Below are positions 1-5,766 of a stretch of DNA of 6,683 bases, one piece after another. The notes below the pieces were generated by a model. It was given only the letters and a program-made list of their open reading frames with translations. It was not told where the DNA came from and ran no database searches. Source of the DNA: an uncultured Collinsella sp. (lineage in GTDB: Bacteria > Actinomycetota > Coriobacteriia > Coriobacteriales > Coriobacteriaceae); assembly GCA_905211615.1 (NCBI GenBank), contig CAJMBB010000105.1:1-6683 (forward strand), in the 5' to 3' direction. Made by a program: the position numbers and the translations under genes. The number at the start of each line of letters is the position of its first letter. Position 1 is the stretch's first letter.

Positions 1-587
1 TGTAGATAGCCCTGGATGGCATCGGTGTGGAACAAGGCGCCCGCAGCGTGTGCGGCTGCGGCAAGCTCGCGAATGGGCTGTACCACGCCGGTCTCGTTGT
101 TGGCGATCATGATGCTCACGAGTGCCACGTCGTCACCAAGCAGCTCGACAAGCGCGGCAGGCTCAATGTAGCCAGAACGGCAGGGCTGCACCAGGTCGAC
201 GGCAAAGCCGGCGGCGCGCAGCAGCGGCAGGTTGTCCAGGATTGAATCGTGCTCGATGGCCGACACGATGACGCGATCGCGCTTACGCTCGCGCTGTCGG
301 GCACCCTCGGCAAGACCGAGCAGCGCCAGCTGGTTGGCCTCGGTGCCGCCGTTGGTCAGGATGATCTCGGACGGGCGGACGCGTGCGCCAAAGCTGCGGG
401 CAATCTCACGACGCGCCACTTCTAGGCGCGCAGCGGCCTTGCGGCCGAGCGAATGCAGCGAGTTGGGATTGACGCCGGCAAGCTCGCTGTCGTCATATTC
501 GTGCTGCGCAACGAGCGCCTCGGCGCGCATGGGCGTCGAGGCGGCATAGTCAAGATTCACGGGTATGCGGTTTTGACCTGCGGTCAT
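1..587 (-). CDS. Cysteine desulfurase (NifS/IscS-like), N-terminal part, cut by window edge
   Basis: PLP-dependent class V aminotransferase-fold enzyme that takes sulfur from L-cysteine, giving alanine and an enzyme persulfide for Fe-S clusters or thiolated tRNA. Reading from the ATG at 585-587 gives 195 codons with no stop before the left edge. Visible motifs are LDYAAS near residue 12 (the usual N-terminal signature), NPNSLHSLGR at 40-49, NGGTEAN at 79-85 (PLP phosphate loop), IEHDS at 111-115 with the PLP-stacking His113, IANNETG at 161-167, and HTDAIQ at 187-192 with Asp189 and Gln192. The Schiff-base lysine and the catalytic cysteine loop would lie beyond the window. An AGGAGG at 599-604, inside the end of rpe, is 11 bases from the ATG. 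The gap after rpe is 6 bases, so the two genes are probably co-transcribed. Which paralogue this is (Fe-S assembly or tRNA thiolation type) cannot be decided from the half that is visible. Confidence 0.93.
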   Translation of the reverse strand, partial: MTAGQNRIPVNLDYAASTPMRAEALVAQHEYDDSELAGVNPNSLHSLGRKAAARLEVARREIARSFGARVRPSEIILTNGGTEANQLALLGLAEGARQRERKRDRVIVSAIEHDSILDNLPLLRAAGFAVDLVQPCRSGYIEPAALVELLGDDVALVSIMIANNETGVVQPIRELAAAAHAAGALFHTDAIQGYL

Positions 588-593
588 AAGGGT

Positions 594-1265
594 TTATGCC
601 TCCTGTGCGGCCTCATTGCCCAGCTTCTGCAGCAGTGCAACCTCGGCAGCTGGATCTTCGGACTTAAATACGGCGGAACCGGCCACGAGCACGTTGGCGC
701 CGGCCTTGACGACCTCGGCGATGTTCTTGGAAGAGATGCCGCCGTCGACCTCGATCATGGGCGACACGCCGTGGCGCTCGCAGATGGCTTTGAGCTCGTG
801 GAGCTTGGCGATGGTGCCCGGGATAAAGCTCTGGCCGCCAAAGCCGGGGTTCACGCTCATCAGCAGCACCATATCGACGACGTCGATGATGCTCTCGAGT
901 ACGCACACGGGGGTGGCGGGGTTGAGCACCACGCCGGCCTTGACGCCGCGCTGTTGCAGATGCGTGAGCGTGCGGTGCAGGTGCGTGGAGGCCTCGTAGT
1001 GCACGGTGATCATGTCGGCACCGGCGTCGGCGTACCAATCGACCGTCTCGTCGGGGTTCGACACCATCAGGTGCGCGTCGACCGGCACGTTGGTGGAGCG
1101 CTTGACGGCCTTGAGGACGTCAACGCCAAAGGTGAGGTTGCCGGTAAAGTGACCGTCCATAACGTCGAAGTGCACGTAGTCGGCGCCGGCGATCTTGTCG
1201 AGCTCGCCCTTGAGGTTGGCCATGTCGGCCGAAAGGACGGACGGAGCGATTTTAATGGAACCCAT
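594..1265 (-). CDS. rpe: Ribulose-phosphate 3-epimerase
   Basis: Cytosolic TIM-barrel enzyme that interconverts D-ribulose 5-phosphate and D-xylulose 5-phosphate in the pentose phosphate pathway. The 223-residue product has the normal family length and is complete. It starts with IAPSVLSAD (residues 6-14). VHFDVMDGHF at 31-40 supplies metal ligands His32 and Asp34, DAHLMV at 63-68 includes His65, MSVNPGFGGQ at 136-145 is the family's flexible-loop signature, and IEVDGGI at 171-177 contains the acid/base Asp174. The phosphate-binding end is around VAGSAVF (194-200). The ATG is preceded by an AAAGG (1274-1278) at 8-base spacing, which supports this start. It lies 18 bases after gpsA and 6 bases before the cysteine desulfurase. 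No hairpin fits in either gap, so read-through is expected. Confidence 0.97.
   Translation of the reverse strand: MGSIKIAPSVLSADMANLKGELDKIAGADYVHFDVMDGHFTGNLTFGVDVLKAVKRSTNVPVDAHLMVSNPDETVDWYADAGADMITVHYEASTHLHRTLTHLQQRGVKAGVVLNPATPVCVLESIIDVVDMVLLMSVNPGFGGQSFIPGTIAKLHELKAICERHGVSPMIEVDGGISSKNIAEVVKAGANVLVAGSAVFKSEDPAAEVALLQKLGNEAAQEA
599..604 (-). promoter_or_regulatory. Ribosome-binding site of the cysteine desulfurase
   Basis: AGGAGG on the minus strand, lying within the last sense codons of rpe and 11 bases before the ATG at 587. The spacing is slightly long, but no other start codon lies in between. Its position inside rpe suggests translation of the two genes is linked. Confidence 0.6.
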
Positions 1266-1273
1266 GGTAGTAG

Positions 1274-1278
1274 CCTTT
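1274..1278 (-). promoter_or_regulatory. Ribosome-binding site of rpe
   Basis: AAAGG on the minus strand, 8 bases before the rpe ATG at 1265, in the largest gap of the window (18 bases, after the gpsA TAG). Confidence 0.55.
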
Positions 1279-1283
1279 CTGCG

Positions 1284-2291
1284 CTAGTCGGTGAGTCCGT
1301 AGAACTCTTGGGAGGGTACGCGGTCGGTGAGAATCTCGAGTGCCCTATCCAAAGTAACACCGTTGTAGAGCGTTTGCTCCACGGCAAAGGTGAGCGGAAT
1401 GTCTACGCCCAGTGAACGGGCAAGCTCGCTGACGCTGCGGGCCGCGACGGCGCCCTCGACCACCATATGCGTGCGCGTCTGATACTCGTCGAGTGACACG
1501 CCGTGGGCAAACTCGTAGCCAAAGGTGCGGTTGCGCGAATGCTCCGAGGTGCAGGTGGCAATGAGGTCGCCCATGCCGGCAAGCCCCATGCAGGTCATAG
1601 CCTGCCCGCCGCGGGCATGAACCAGACGGCTGATCTCGGCCAGGCCGCGCGTCATGATAAGGGCGAGCGTATTGTCGCCCGCACCGGTGCCGGCGGAGAT
1701 GCCACATACGATGGCGATGACGTTTTTCATGGCGCCGCAGACCTCGACACCGGTCATGTCTTGCGACAGATAGATGCGGAAGGCCGTGGACAGGAGCAGG
1801 TCCTTAAAGGTCTCCCCTATCTGCGGATTTTTGCTGGCGATGACGGCGGCAGAAAGTCCGCCGCGGCAGATTTCCTCAGCATGGTTGGGACCCGAGAGCG
1901 CCGCCACGCGCGACTCGTTGCCGATCTCGCTGGCGATGACCTCGCTCATGAGCAGGCCGGACTCGGGCTCAATGCCCTTTGTGAGGCAGAGCGCCGGGGT
2001 ATCGGCGGCGATAAAGGGAGCGGCCTGGTGGCACACGCTGCGAAGGTGCGTCGAAGGAACGGCAAAGATGATGGCCTCGGCACCGTCGAGCGCCTGCGCC
2101 AGGTCCGTCGTGGCGACGACGTTGCCGGGCAGCTTGTAGCCCACAAGGTAGCGGGGGTTGCGGTGCTCGCCGTTAATGCCGGAGGCCGTCTGCTCGCTGT
2201 GGGCCCACATGGTCACGCGTTCGGCCCGCGCGGCGGCAAGGCCCGCGACGGCGGTTCCCCAGGAGCCGGAGCCAATCAGCGCAACATTCAT
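1284..2291 (-). CDS. gpsA: NAD(P)-dependent glycerol-3-phosphate dehydrogenase
   Basis: Reduces dihydroxyacetone phosphate to sn-glycerol 3-phosphate, the backbone of phospholipids; cytosolic. The product is 335 residues, normal for the family. The N-terminal Rossmann nucleotide loop is GSGSWGTAVA (7-16). LTKGIE at 103-108, LSGPNHAEE at 132-140 and GAMKNVIAI at 186-194 follow, with Lys189 at the position of the catalytic lysine. LAGMGDLIATC at 237-247 includes the conserved Asp242, and SRNRTFG at 252-258 is the Arg-Asn substrate/cofactor contact. The ATG is preceded by AGGAG (2298-2302) at 6-base spacing, and this site overlaps the TAG stop of plsY. It sits directly downstream of plsY, which uses its product, so the two form a functional pair. 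The stop is TAG. Nothing appears truncated or unusual. Confidence 0.97.
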   Translation of the reverse strand: MNVALIGSGSWGTAVAGLAAARAERVTMWAHSEQTASGINGEHRNPRYLVGYKLPGNVVATTDLAQALDGAEAIIFAVPSTHLRSVCHQAAPFIAADTPALCLTKGIEPESGLLMSEVIASEIGNESRVAALSGPNHAEEICRGGLSAAVIASKNPQIGETFKDLLLSTAFRIYLSQDMTGVEVCGAMKNVIAIVCGISAGTGAGDNTLALIMTRGLAEISRLVHARGGQAMTCMGLAGMGDLIATCTSEHSRNRTFGYEFAHGVSLDEYQTRTHMVVEGAVAARSVSELARSLGVDIPLTFAVEQTLYNGVTLDRALEILTDRVPSQEFYGLTD

Positions 2292-2297
2292 GACTCT

Positions 2298-2302
2298 CTC
2301 CT
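2298..2302 (-). promoter_or_regulatory. Ribosome-binding site of gpsA, overlapping the plsY stop
   Basis: AGGAG on the minus strand with a 6-base spacer to the gpsA ATG at 2291. Its first two bases belong to the TAG stop codon of plsY, so ribosomes finishing plsY reach the gpsA initiation site directly. Confidence 0.7.
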
Positions 2303-2984
2303 ACTTATCGTCGGGCTCGGTGACGCGCTTGGTAAACGAGAGCTTGGACTCCTTACCCGTCATGAGCTTTTTGATGTTCGCACGATGGGCCCACACCACA
2401 GTAATGCCGATCAGCGCCATGCAAAACTTAAGTCCGAGGCTGCTGTACGGAAAGACCGCGCAGGCAGCGATGGGAAGACCGATGGCCGCGGCAAGCGAGC
2501 CCACCGACACAAACTTGGTGATGGCGACGGCCACGATAAACATGCCCAGCAGCGAAAGTCCGATGGGCCAGTACCAGGCGAGGATGACGCCCAGACCAAC
2601 TGCGATGCCCTTGCCGCCATGGAAGTTGAGGTAGGGCGAGAAGATATGGCCCCACACGGCTGCCAGGCAGATGACGCCGAGCATCCAGTCGCCGGGGGCT
2701 CCAGGCGTCATGATGCTCACAGGGAAGCCATAGCCAACGCCCGCGATAAGCGGACGGGCGATAAGGACGCAGATGGCGCCCTTAAGGCAGTCGAGCAGCA
2801 GCGTGAGCGCGGCCACCTTGGGGCCGGCCACGCGCAGGGCGTTGGTGGTGCCGATGTTGCCGGAGCCCGCCTTACGAATGTCCGTGTGGTTGAACACGCG
2901 GCCCAGGATCAGACCAAACGGAATCGCCCCGATAAAGAACGAGACCACGGCGCAGATGGCGGTCAGAAGAATCGGATTATGCAT
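2301..2984 (-). CDS. plsY: Acyl-phosphate:glycerol-3-phosphate acyltransferase
   Basis: Integral membrane enzyme that transfers the acyl group from acyl-phosphate (made by PlsX) to the sn-1 position of glycerol 3-phosphate, giving lysophosphatidate. With the ATG at 2982-2984 the product is 227 residues. The three PlsY motifs are present: GSGNIGTTNALR at 40-51, the glycine-rich FHGGKGIAVGLG at 121-132, and HRANIKKLMTGKE at 200-212. Hydrophobic stretches at about 5-28, 56-80, 100-118, 128-156 and 161-198 agree with the family's multi-pass topology. A longer reading from 3032 adds 16 polar residues lying inside der. It was rejected because an AAGGAG (2992-2997) sits 7 bases before the ATG at 2984 and that start places the first hydrophobic helix at the N-terminus as usual. 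The start overlaps the der stop by 8 bases, so translation is probably coupled. No plsX is in the window. Confidence 0.95.
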   Translation of the reverse strand: MHNPILLTAICAVVSFFIGAIPFGLILGRVFNHTDIRKAGSGNIGTTNALRVAGPKVAALTLLLDCLKGAICVLIARPLIAGVGYGFPVSIMTPGAPGDWMLGVICLAAVWGHIFSPYLNFHGGKGIAVGLGVILAWYWPIGLSLLGMFIVAVAITKFVSVGSLAAAIGLPIAACAVFPYSSLGLKFCMALIGITVVWAHRANIKKLMTGKESKLSFTKRVTEPDDK

Positions 2985-4311
2985 CCTTTTGCTCCTTCTT
3001 CCTAAAGAAGAGTCGAATGGGCGTGCCGGCAAAATCGAAGGTCGAACGCATGCGGTTCTCGACGTAGCGCTGGTAGGTGTCGTTGACCAAGTCGCTGTGG
3101 TTGACGAAGAACGTGAACGTCGGCGGGTTGACGCCCGTCTGAGTCACGTAGTGCATGCGCAGGCGGCGCTTGCCGTCCACCACGGTATGACCGAACTCGC
3201 GCAGGTCGGTGAGGAACGTGTTGAGGTGCGAGGTGCTGATCTTCTGCGAGCGCGTCTTTTCGGCCGCGTCTACCATTGCCCAGATCTTCTCGACGCTGCG
3301 GCCAGTGAGGGCGGAGATGCGCAGGTACTGGGCCCAGGGAGCCATGACGCCCAGACGGCGGTCGACGGTCTCCATGCAGGCCTCGCGCTTACGGTCGTCG
3401 TCGAGCAGATCCCACTTGTTGAGCAGCACAACGATGGCGCAGCCGCGCTCGATGGCAAGACCCATGACCTTCTGGTCCTGCTCGGTAACGCCCACGGAGG
3501 CGTCGACGACGAGCAGCGCCACGTCGGCGCGGTCGATGGCGCGCAGGCCGCGTACCATGGAGTAGTACTCGATGTTCTCGTACACGGTGCTCTTCTTGCG
3601 AATGCCCGCGGTGTCGACCATGCGGTAGTGCTTGCCGTTGCGCTCCACGACGGTGTCGATGGCGTCGCGCGTCGTGCCGGCAATGTTGGACACGATAGAG
3701 CGGTCGGCGCCCAGGATGCGGTTGAACAGCGAAGACTTACCGGCGTTGGGGCGGCCGATGATGGCGACGTTCAGCGCGTCGGGGAACTCATCGGCGACCT
3801 CGTCCTCTTCCTCCGGAAGCAGGGCCACGATATCGTCGAGCAGGTCGCCCGTGCCATGACCATGCAGGGCCGAGAGCGGCGTGGGCTCACCGATGCCGAG
3901 CGAATAGAACTCCCAGATGCTGTCGTTCTCGCGATCGGGGTTGTCGAGCTTGTTCACCAGCAGAAAGACCGGCTTGTCGCAGCGCTTGAGCATGCGAGCG
4001 ACCGACTCGTCCTCCTCGGTGACGCCGGTGCGGCCGTCGACCACAAACAGGATGACGGCGGCTTCCTCGGCGGCGGCGAGGGCCTGGTCGCGAATGGACG
4101 TGGCGAAGACGTCATCGCTCTTGAGCGGTTCGATGCCGCCCGTGTCGACGATGGTGAACTCGCGGCCGTTCCAATCGGCCGTGTGGTACGAGCGGTCGCG
4201 CGTGACGCCGCGGGACTCATGGACGATGGCGTCCGAGGTCTGGGCCAGGCGGTTAACGAGCGTGGACTTGCCCACGTTGGGGCGTCCGACGACGGCGACG
4301 ATAGGTTTCAT
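2977..4311 (-). CDS. der: Ribosome-assembly GTPase Der (EngA)
   Basis: Essential double-Era-domain GTPase that acts in maturation of the 50S ribosomal subunit. The 444-residue product (from the ATG at 4309-4311) has the complete architecture. G domain 1 carries GRPNVGKS (9-16), DTGG (56-59) and NKLD (120-123). An acidic linker rich in Glu/Asp runs from about 167 to 178. G domain 2 carries GRPNAGKS (186-193), DTAG (233-236), NKWD (298-301) and SAL (333-335). A C-terminal KH-like domain follows at about 355-440. A GTG six bases upstream (4317) could also start the frame, but it overlaps the AAAGGAG ribosome-binding site (4317-4323); the ATG has a 5-base spacing and gives the usual MKPIVAVVGRPN beginning. 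The gene follows the DUF512 protein by 10 bases and overlaps plsY by 8 bases. The whole gene lacks TTA, CTA and TCA codons, in keeping with strong high-GC codon bias. Confidence 0.97.
   Translation of the reverse strand: MKPIVAVVGRPNVGKSTLVNRLAQTSDAIVHESRGVTRDRSYHTADWNGREFTIVDTGGIEPLKSDDVFATSIRDQALAAAEEAAVILFVVDGRTGVTEEDESVARMLKRCDKPVFLLVNKLDNPDRENDSIWEFYSLGIGEPTPLSALHGHGTGDLLDDIVALLPEEEDEVADEFPDALNVAIIGRPNAGKSSLFNRILGADRSIVSNIAGTTRDAIDTVVERNGKHYRMVDTAGIRKKSTVYENIEYYSMVRGLRAIDRADVALLVVDASVGVTEQDQKVMGLAIERGCAIVVLLNKWDLLDDDRKREACMETVDRRLGVMAPWAQYLRISALTGRSVEKIWAMVDAAEKTRSQKISTSHLNTFLTDLREFGHTVVDGKRRLRMHYVTQTGVNPPTFTFFVNHSDLVNDTYQRYVENRMRSTFDFAGTPIRLFFRKKEQKDA
2992..2997 (-). promoter_or_regulatory. 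Ribosome-binding site that fixes the plsY start
   Basis: AAGGAG on the minus strand, inside the last codons of der (lysine/glutamate codons), 7 bases before the ATG at 2984. It decides for this start over the upstream in-frame ATG at 3032, for which no comparable site is seen. Confidence 0.75.
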
Positions 4312-4316
4312 CTGCA

Positions 4317-4323
4317 CTCCTTT
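4317..4323 (-). promoter_or_regulatory. Ribosome-binding site that fixes the der start
   Basis: AAAGGAG on the minus strand, beginning within the TAA stop of the DUF512 gene and 5 bases before the der ATG at 4311. The alternative GTG at 4317 would begin on the final G of this site, which makes it unusable as a start with the same site. Confidence 0.75.
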
Positions 4324-5764
4324 AATGGGTAGGGTCAGTGGAAGTGTTAGAGTCGGCAGTCACAATGCCAAGGATGTGCTCCAGGGTATCGAGCAGCTCA
4401 TGCGGCATGGTCGACACCACATGAACCTCGGCGCCGCGACTGGTAAGGCTTGCGAGTAAATCGTCACGATGATACTCGTCAAGCGTCATGCCGTCAGCGT
4501 TGAACATGAGCTTAGGCACAAAGAGCATAACCCCCGAGAGGTCCTGCGGCAGCTGTTCCAGAATGTCGCAGGCGACGATGAGGCCGGTCACGTCCACGTT
4601 GCCGCCAAAGTAGCGATTCTTGATGGCCGTGACGGTGCCGGCGAGCCCCTGCGGCGATTCCACAAAGCGGGCCACGGTGTCGCGCGCGCTGGCACCGGAA
4701 AGGCACAGGAGGCGCTGGTTGCGCTCGGCGATGCCAGCGCGGACGCGGGCCAGTCGCTCGGCATCGGTAGTCAGTACGTCGTCGGTCTCGTCCAGATACG
4801 AGCGGATCATGCCGATGCCGTCGTAGTACTGCGGGTAACCGTCGTAAAAGTCTGCCTCGGGAGGATCGATGCCGGCGTCCAGATAGAACTCGTCGCTCAT
4901 CTGGAAGGTGTGGCGGCCAAAGCGCTCATAGGCGCGGTCCTGGAACGGTCGGATCATGGCGATGGTCTCGCGCGCTAGCTCGGGTTTGTCGCTGTAGGAC
5001 CAGCTAAAACGGTTCTGATGCTTGGTAAAACCGAGCGGCACAATGCCCAGGCTGGTGATTTGCTCGTGCTCCTCGCAAAAGCGCAGGGTCTTTTCCAGCT
5101 CCTCGCCGTCGTTCATGCCGGGGCACAACACGATCTGCGCGTGAATCTCTATGCCGGCGGCCATGATGGCCTCGAGCACATCCATACCGCGCTGGGCGTT
5201 GCGGCCCATCATGCGGCGGCGGACGTCGGGGCTCACGGCGTGGACCGACACGTTCATGGGGCTCATGTTGCGTTGGATGACGTTTTGCACGTCCTCGTCG
5301 GAGAGGTTCGTGAGCGTGACAAAGTTGCCCTGCAAAAAGCTCAGACGATAGTCGTCGTCGCGGATGTAGAGCGTGGAGCGACCGCCCTTGGGGAGCATCG
5401 TCATAAAGCAGAACACGCAGGCGTTCACACAGGTACGCATGCCATCGAAGATGGGGCCATCGAACTCAAGGCCCCAGTCCTCTCCCGGGAAACGGTCGAG
5501 CTCGACGGGGGTGACGCTGTTGTCGCGCGGGTCGAAAACCTCAAGGTCGACGGTGTCGTCGTCGGCCTCCCAGAGCCACACGATCATATCGGTCAGCTGC
5601 TCGCCGTTGACCGTGAGCACGCGCATGCCCGGCTCGATACCCACATCCCACGCGGGCGATTCGGGACGCACGTTCTTTACGAGCGCGCCCTCACCCGGCT
5701 CGGGGTCGCGGCTGCGCCCGTAATCGGCCACCTCGGCGGCGTATGCGGGTACGGTCTGGTCCAT
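4322..5764 (-). CDS. PDZ / radical SAM / DUF512 protein of unknown function
   Basis: Putative radical S-adenosylmethionine enzyme of the DUF512 family; its substrate is not known to me. From the ATG at 5762-5764 the product is 480 residues. Residues about 25-80 look like a PDZ-type domain (VKNVRPESPAWDVGIEPGMRV and following). Residues 112-119 give the radical SAM CX3CX2C motif (Cys112, Cys116, Cys119) for a 4Fe-4S cluster, followed by the family signature LYIRDDDYRLSFLQGNF at 132-148 and TLTNL. SDEFYLDAG (290-298) and YFGGNVDVTGL (385-395) mark the C-terminal DUF512 region, and the last ten residues are polar. No signal peptide or membrane segment is seen. A longer frame from 5869 adds 35 His/Arg-rich residues read out of ispH and was rejected. 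The start is 2 bases after the ispH stop. The nearest AAGGAG (5779-5784) is 14 bases away, so coupling to ispH translation is likely. The link to der is known in Firmicutes. Confidence 0.9.
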   Translation of the reverse strand: MDQTVPAYAAEVADYGRSRDPEPGEGALVKNVRPESPAWDVGIEPGMRVLTVNGEQLTDMIVWLWEADDDTVDLEVFDPRDNSVTPVELDRFPGEDWGLEFDGPIFDGMRTCVNACVFCFMTMLPKGGRSTLYIRDDDYRLSFLQGNFVTLTNLSDEDVQNVIQRNMSPMNVSVHAVSPDVRRRMMGRNAQRGMDVLEAIMAAGIEIHAQIVLCPGMNDGEELEKTLRFCEEHEQITSLGIVPLGFTKHQNRFSWSYSDKPELARETIAMIRPFQDRAYERFGRHTFQMSDEFYLDAGIDPPEADFYDGYPQYYDGIGMIRSYLDETDDVLTTDAERLARVRAGIAERNQRLLCLSGASARDTVARFVESPQGLAGTVTAIKNRYFGGNVDVTGLIVACDILEQLPQDLSGVMLFVPKLMFNADGMTLDEYHRDDLLASLTSRGAEVHVVSTMPHELLDTLEHILGIVTADSNTSTDPTH

Positions 5765-5766
5765 GG

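Noticed and set aside
1266..1283. A terminator or promoter in the largest intergenic gap (gpsA to rpe)
   Set aside because: Eighteen bases with no inverted repeat or T-run; the only signal is the rpe ribosome-binding site.
453..1415. A 320-codon plus-strand frame opposite rpe
   Set aside because: In codon register with rpe and His/Gly/Val-rich like the other antisense shadows. It spans from the cysteine desulfurase into gpsA without respecting gene limits.
1503..3005. A 500-codon open frame on the plus strand opposite gpsA and plsY
   Set aside because: It is in exact codon register with the two real genes on the other strand. It is open only because they lack TTA, CTA and TCA codons here, as expected in a high-GC genome. 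Its translation is rich in His, Asp, Gly and Arg with no recognisable domain, and it crosses a gene boundary.
4312..4317. GTG at 4317 as the der start
   Set aside because: The codon overlaps the last base of the AAAGGAG ribosome-binding site. The ATG at 4311 has workable spacing and gives the usual Der N-terminus.
2773..4332. A 519-codon open frame on the plus strand opposite der
   Set aside because: Same register effect: der has no codon whose complement is a stop. The predicted protein has no family motif, while the opposite strand encodes a complete Der GTPase.
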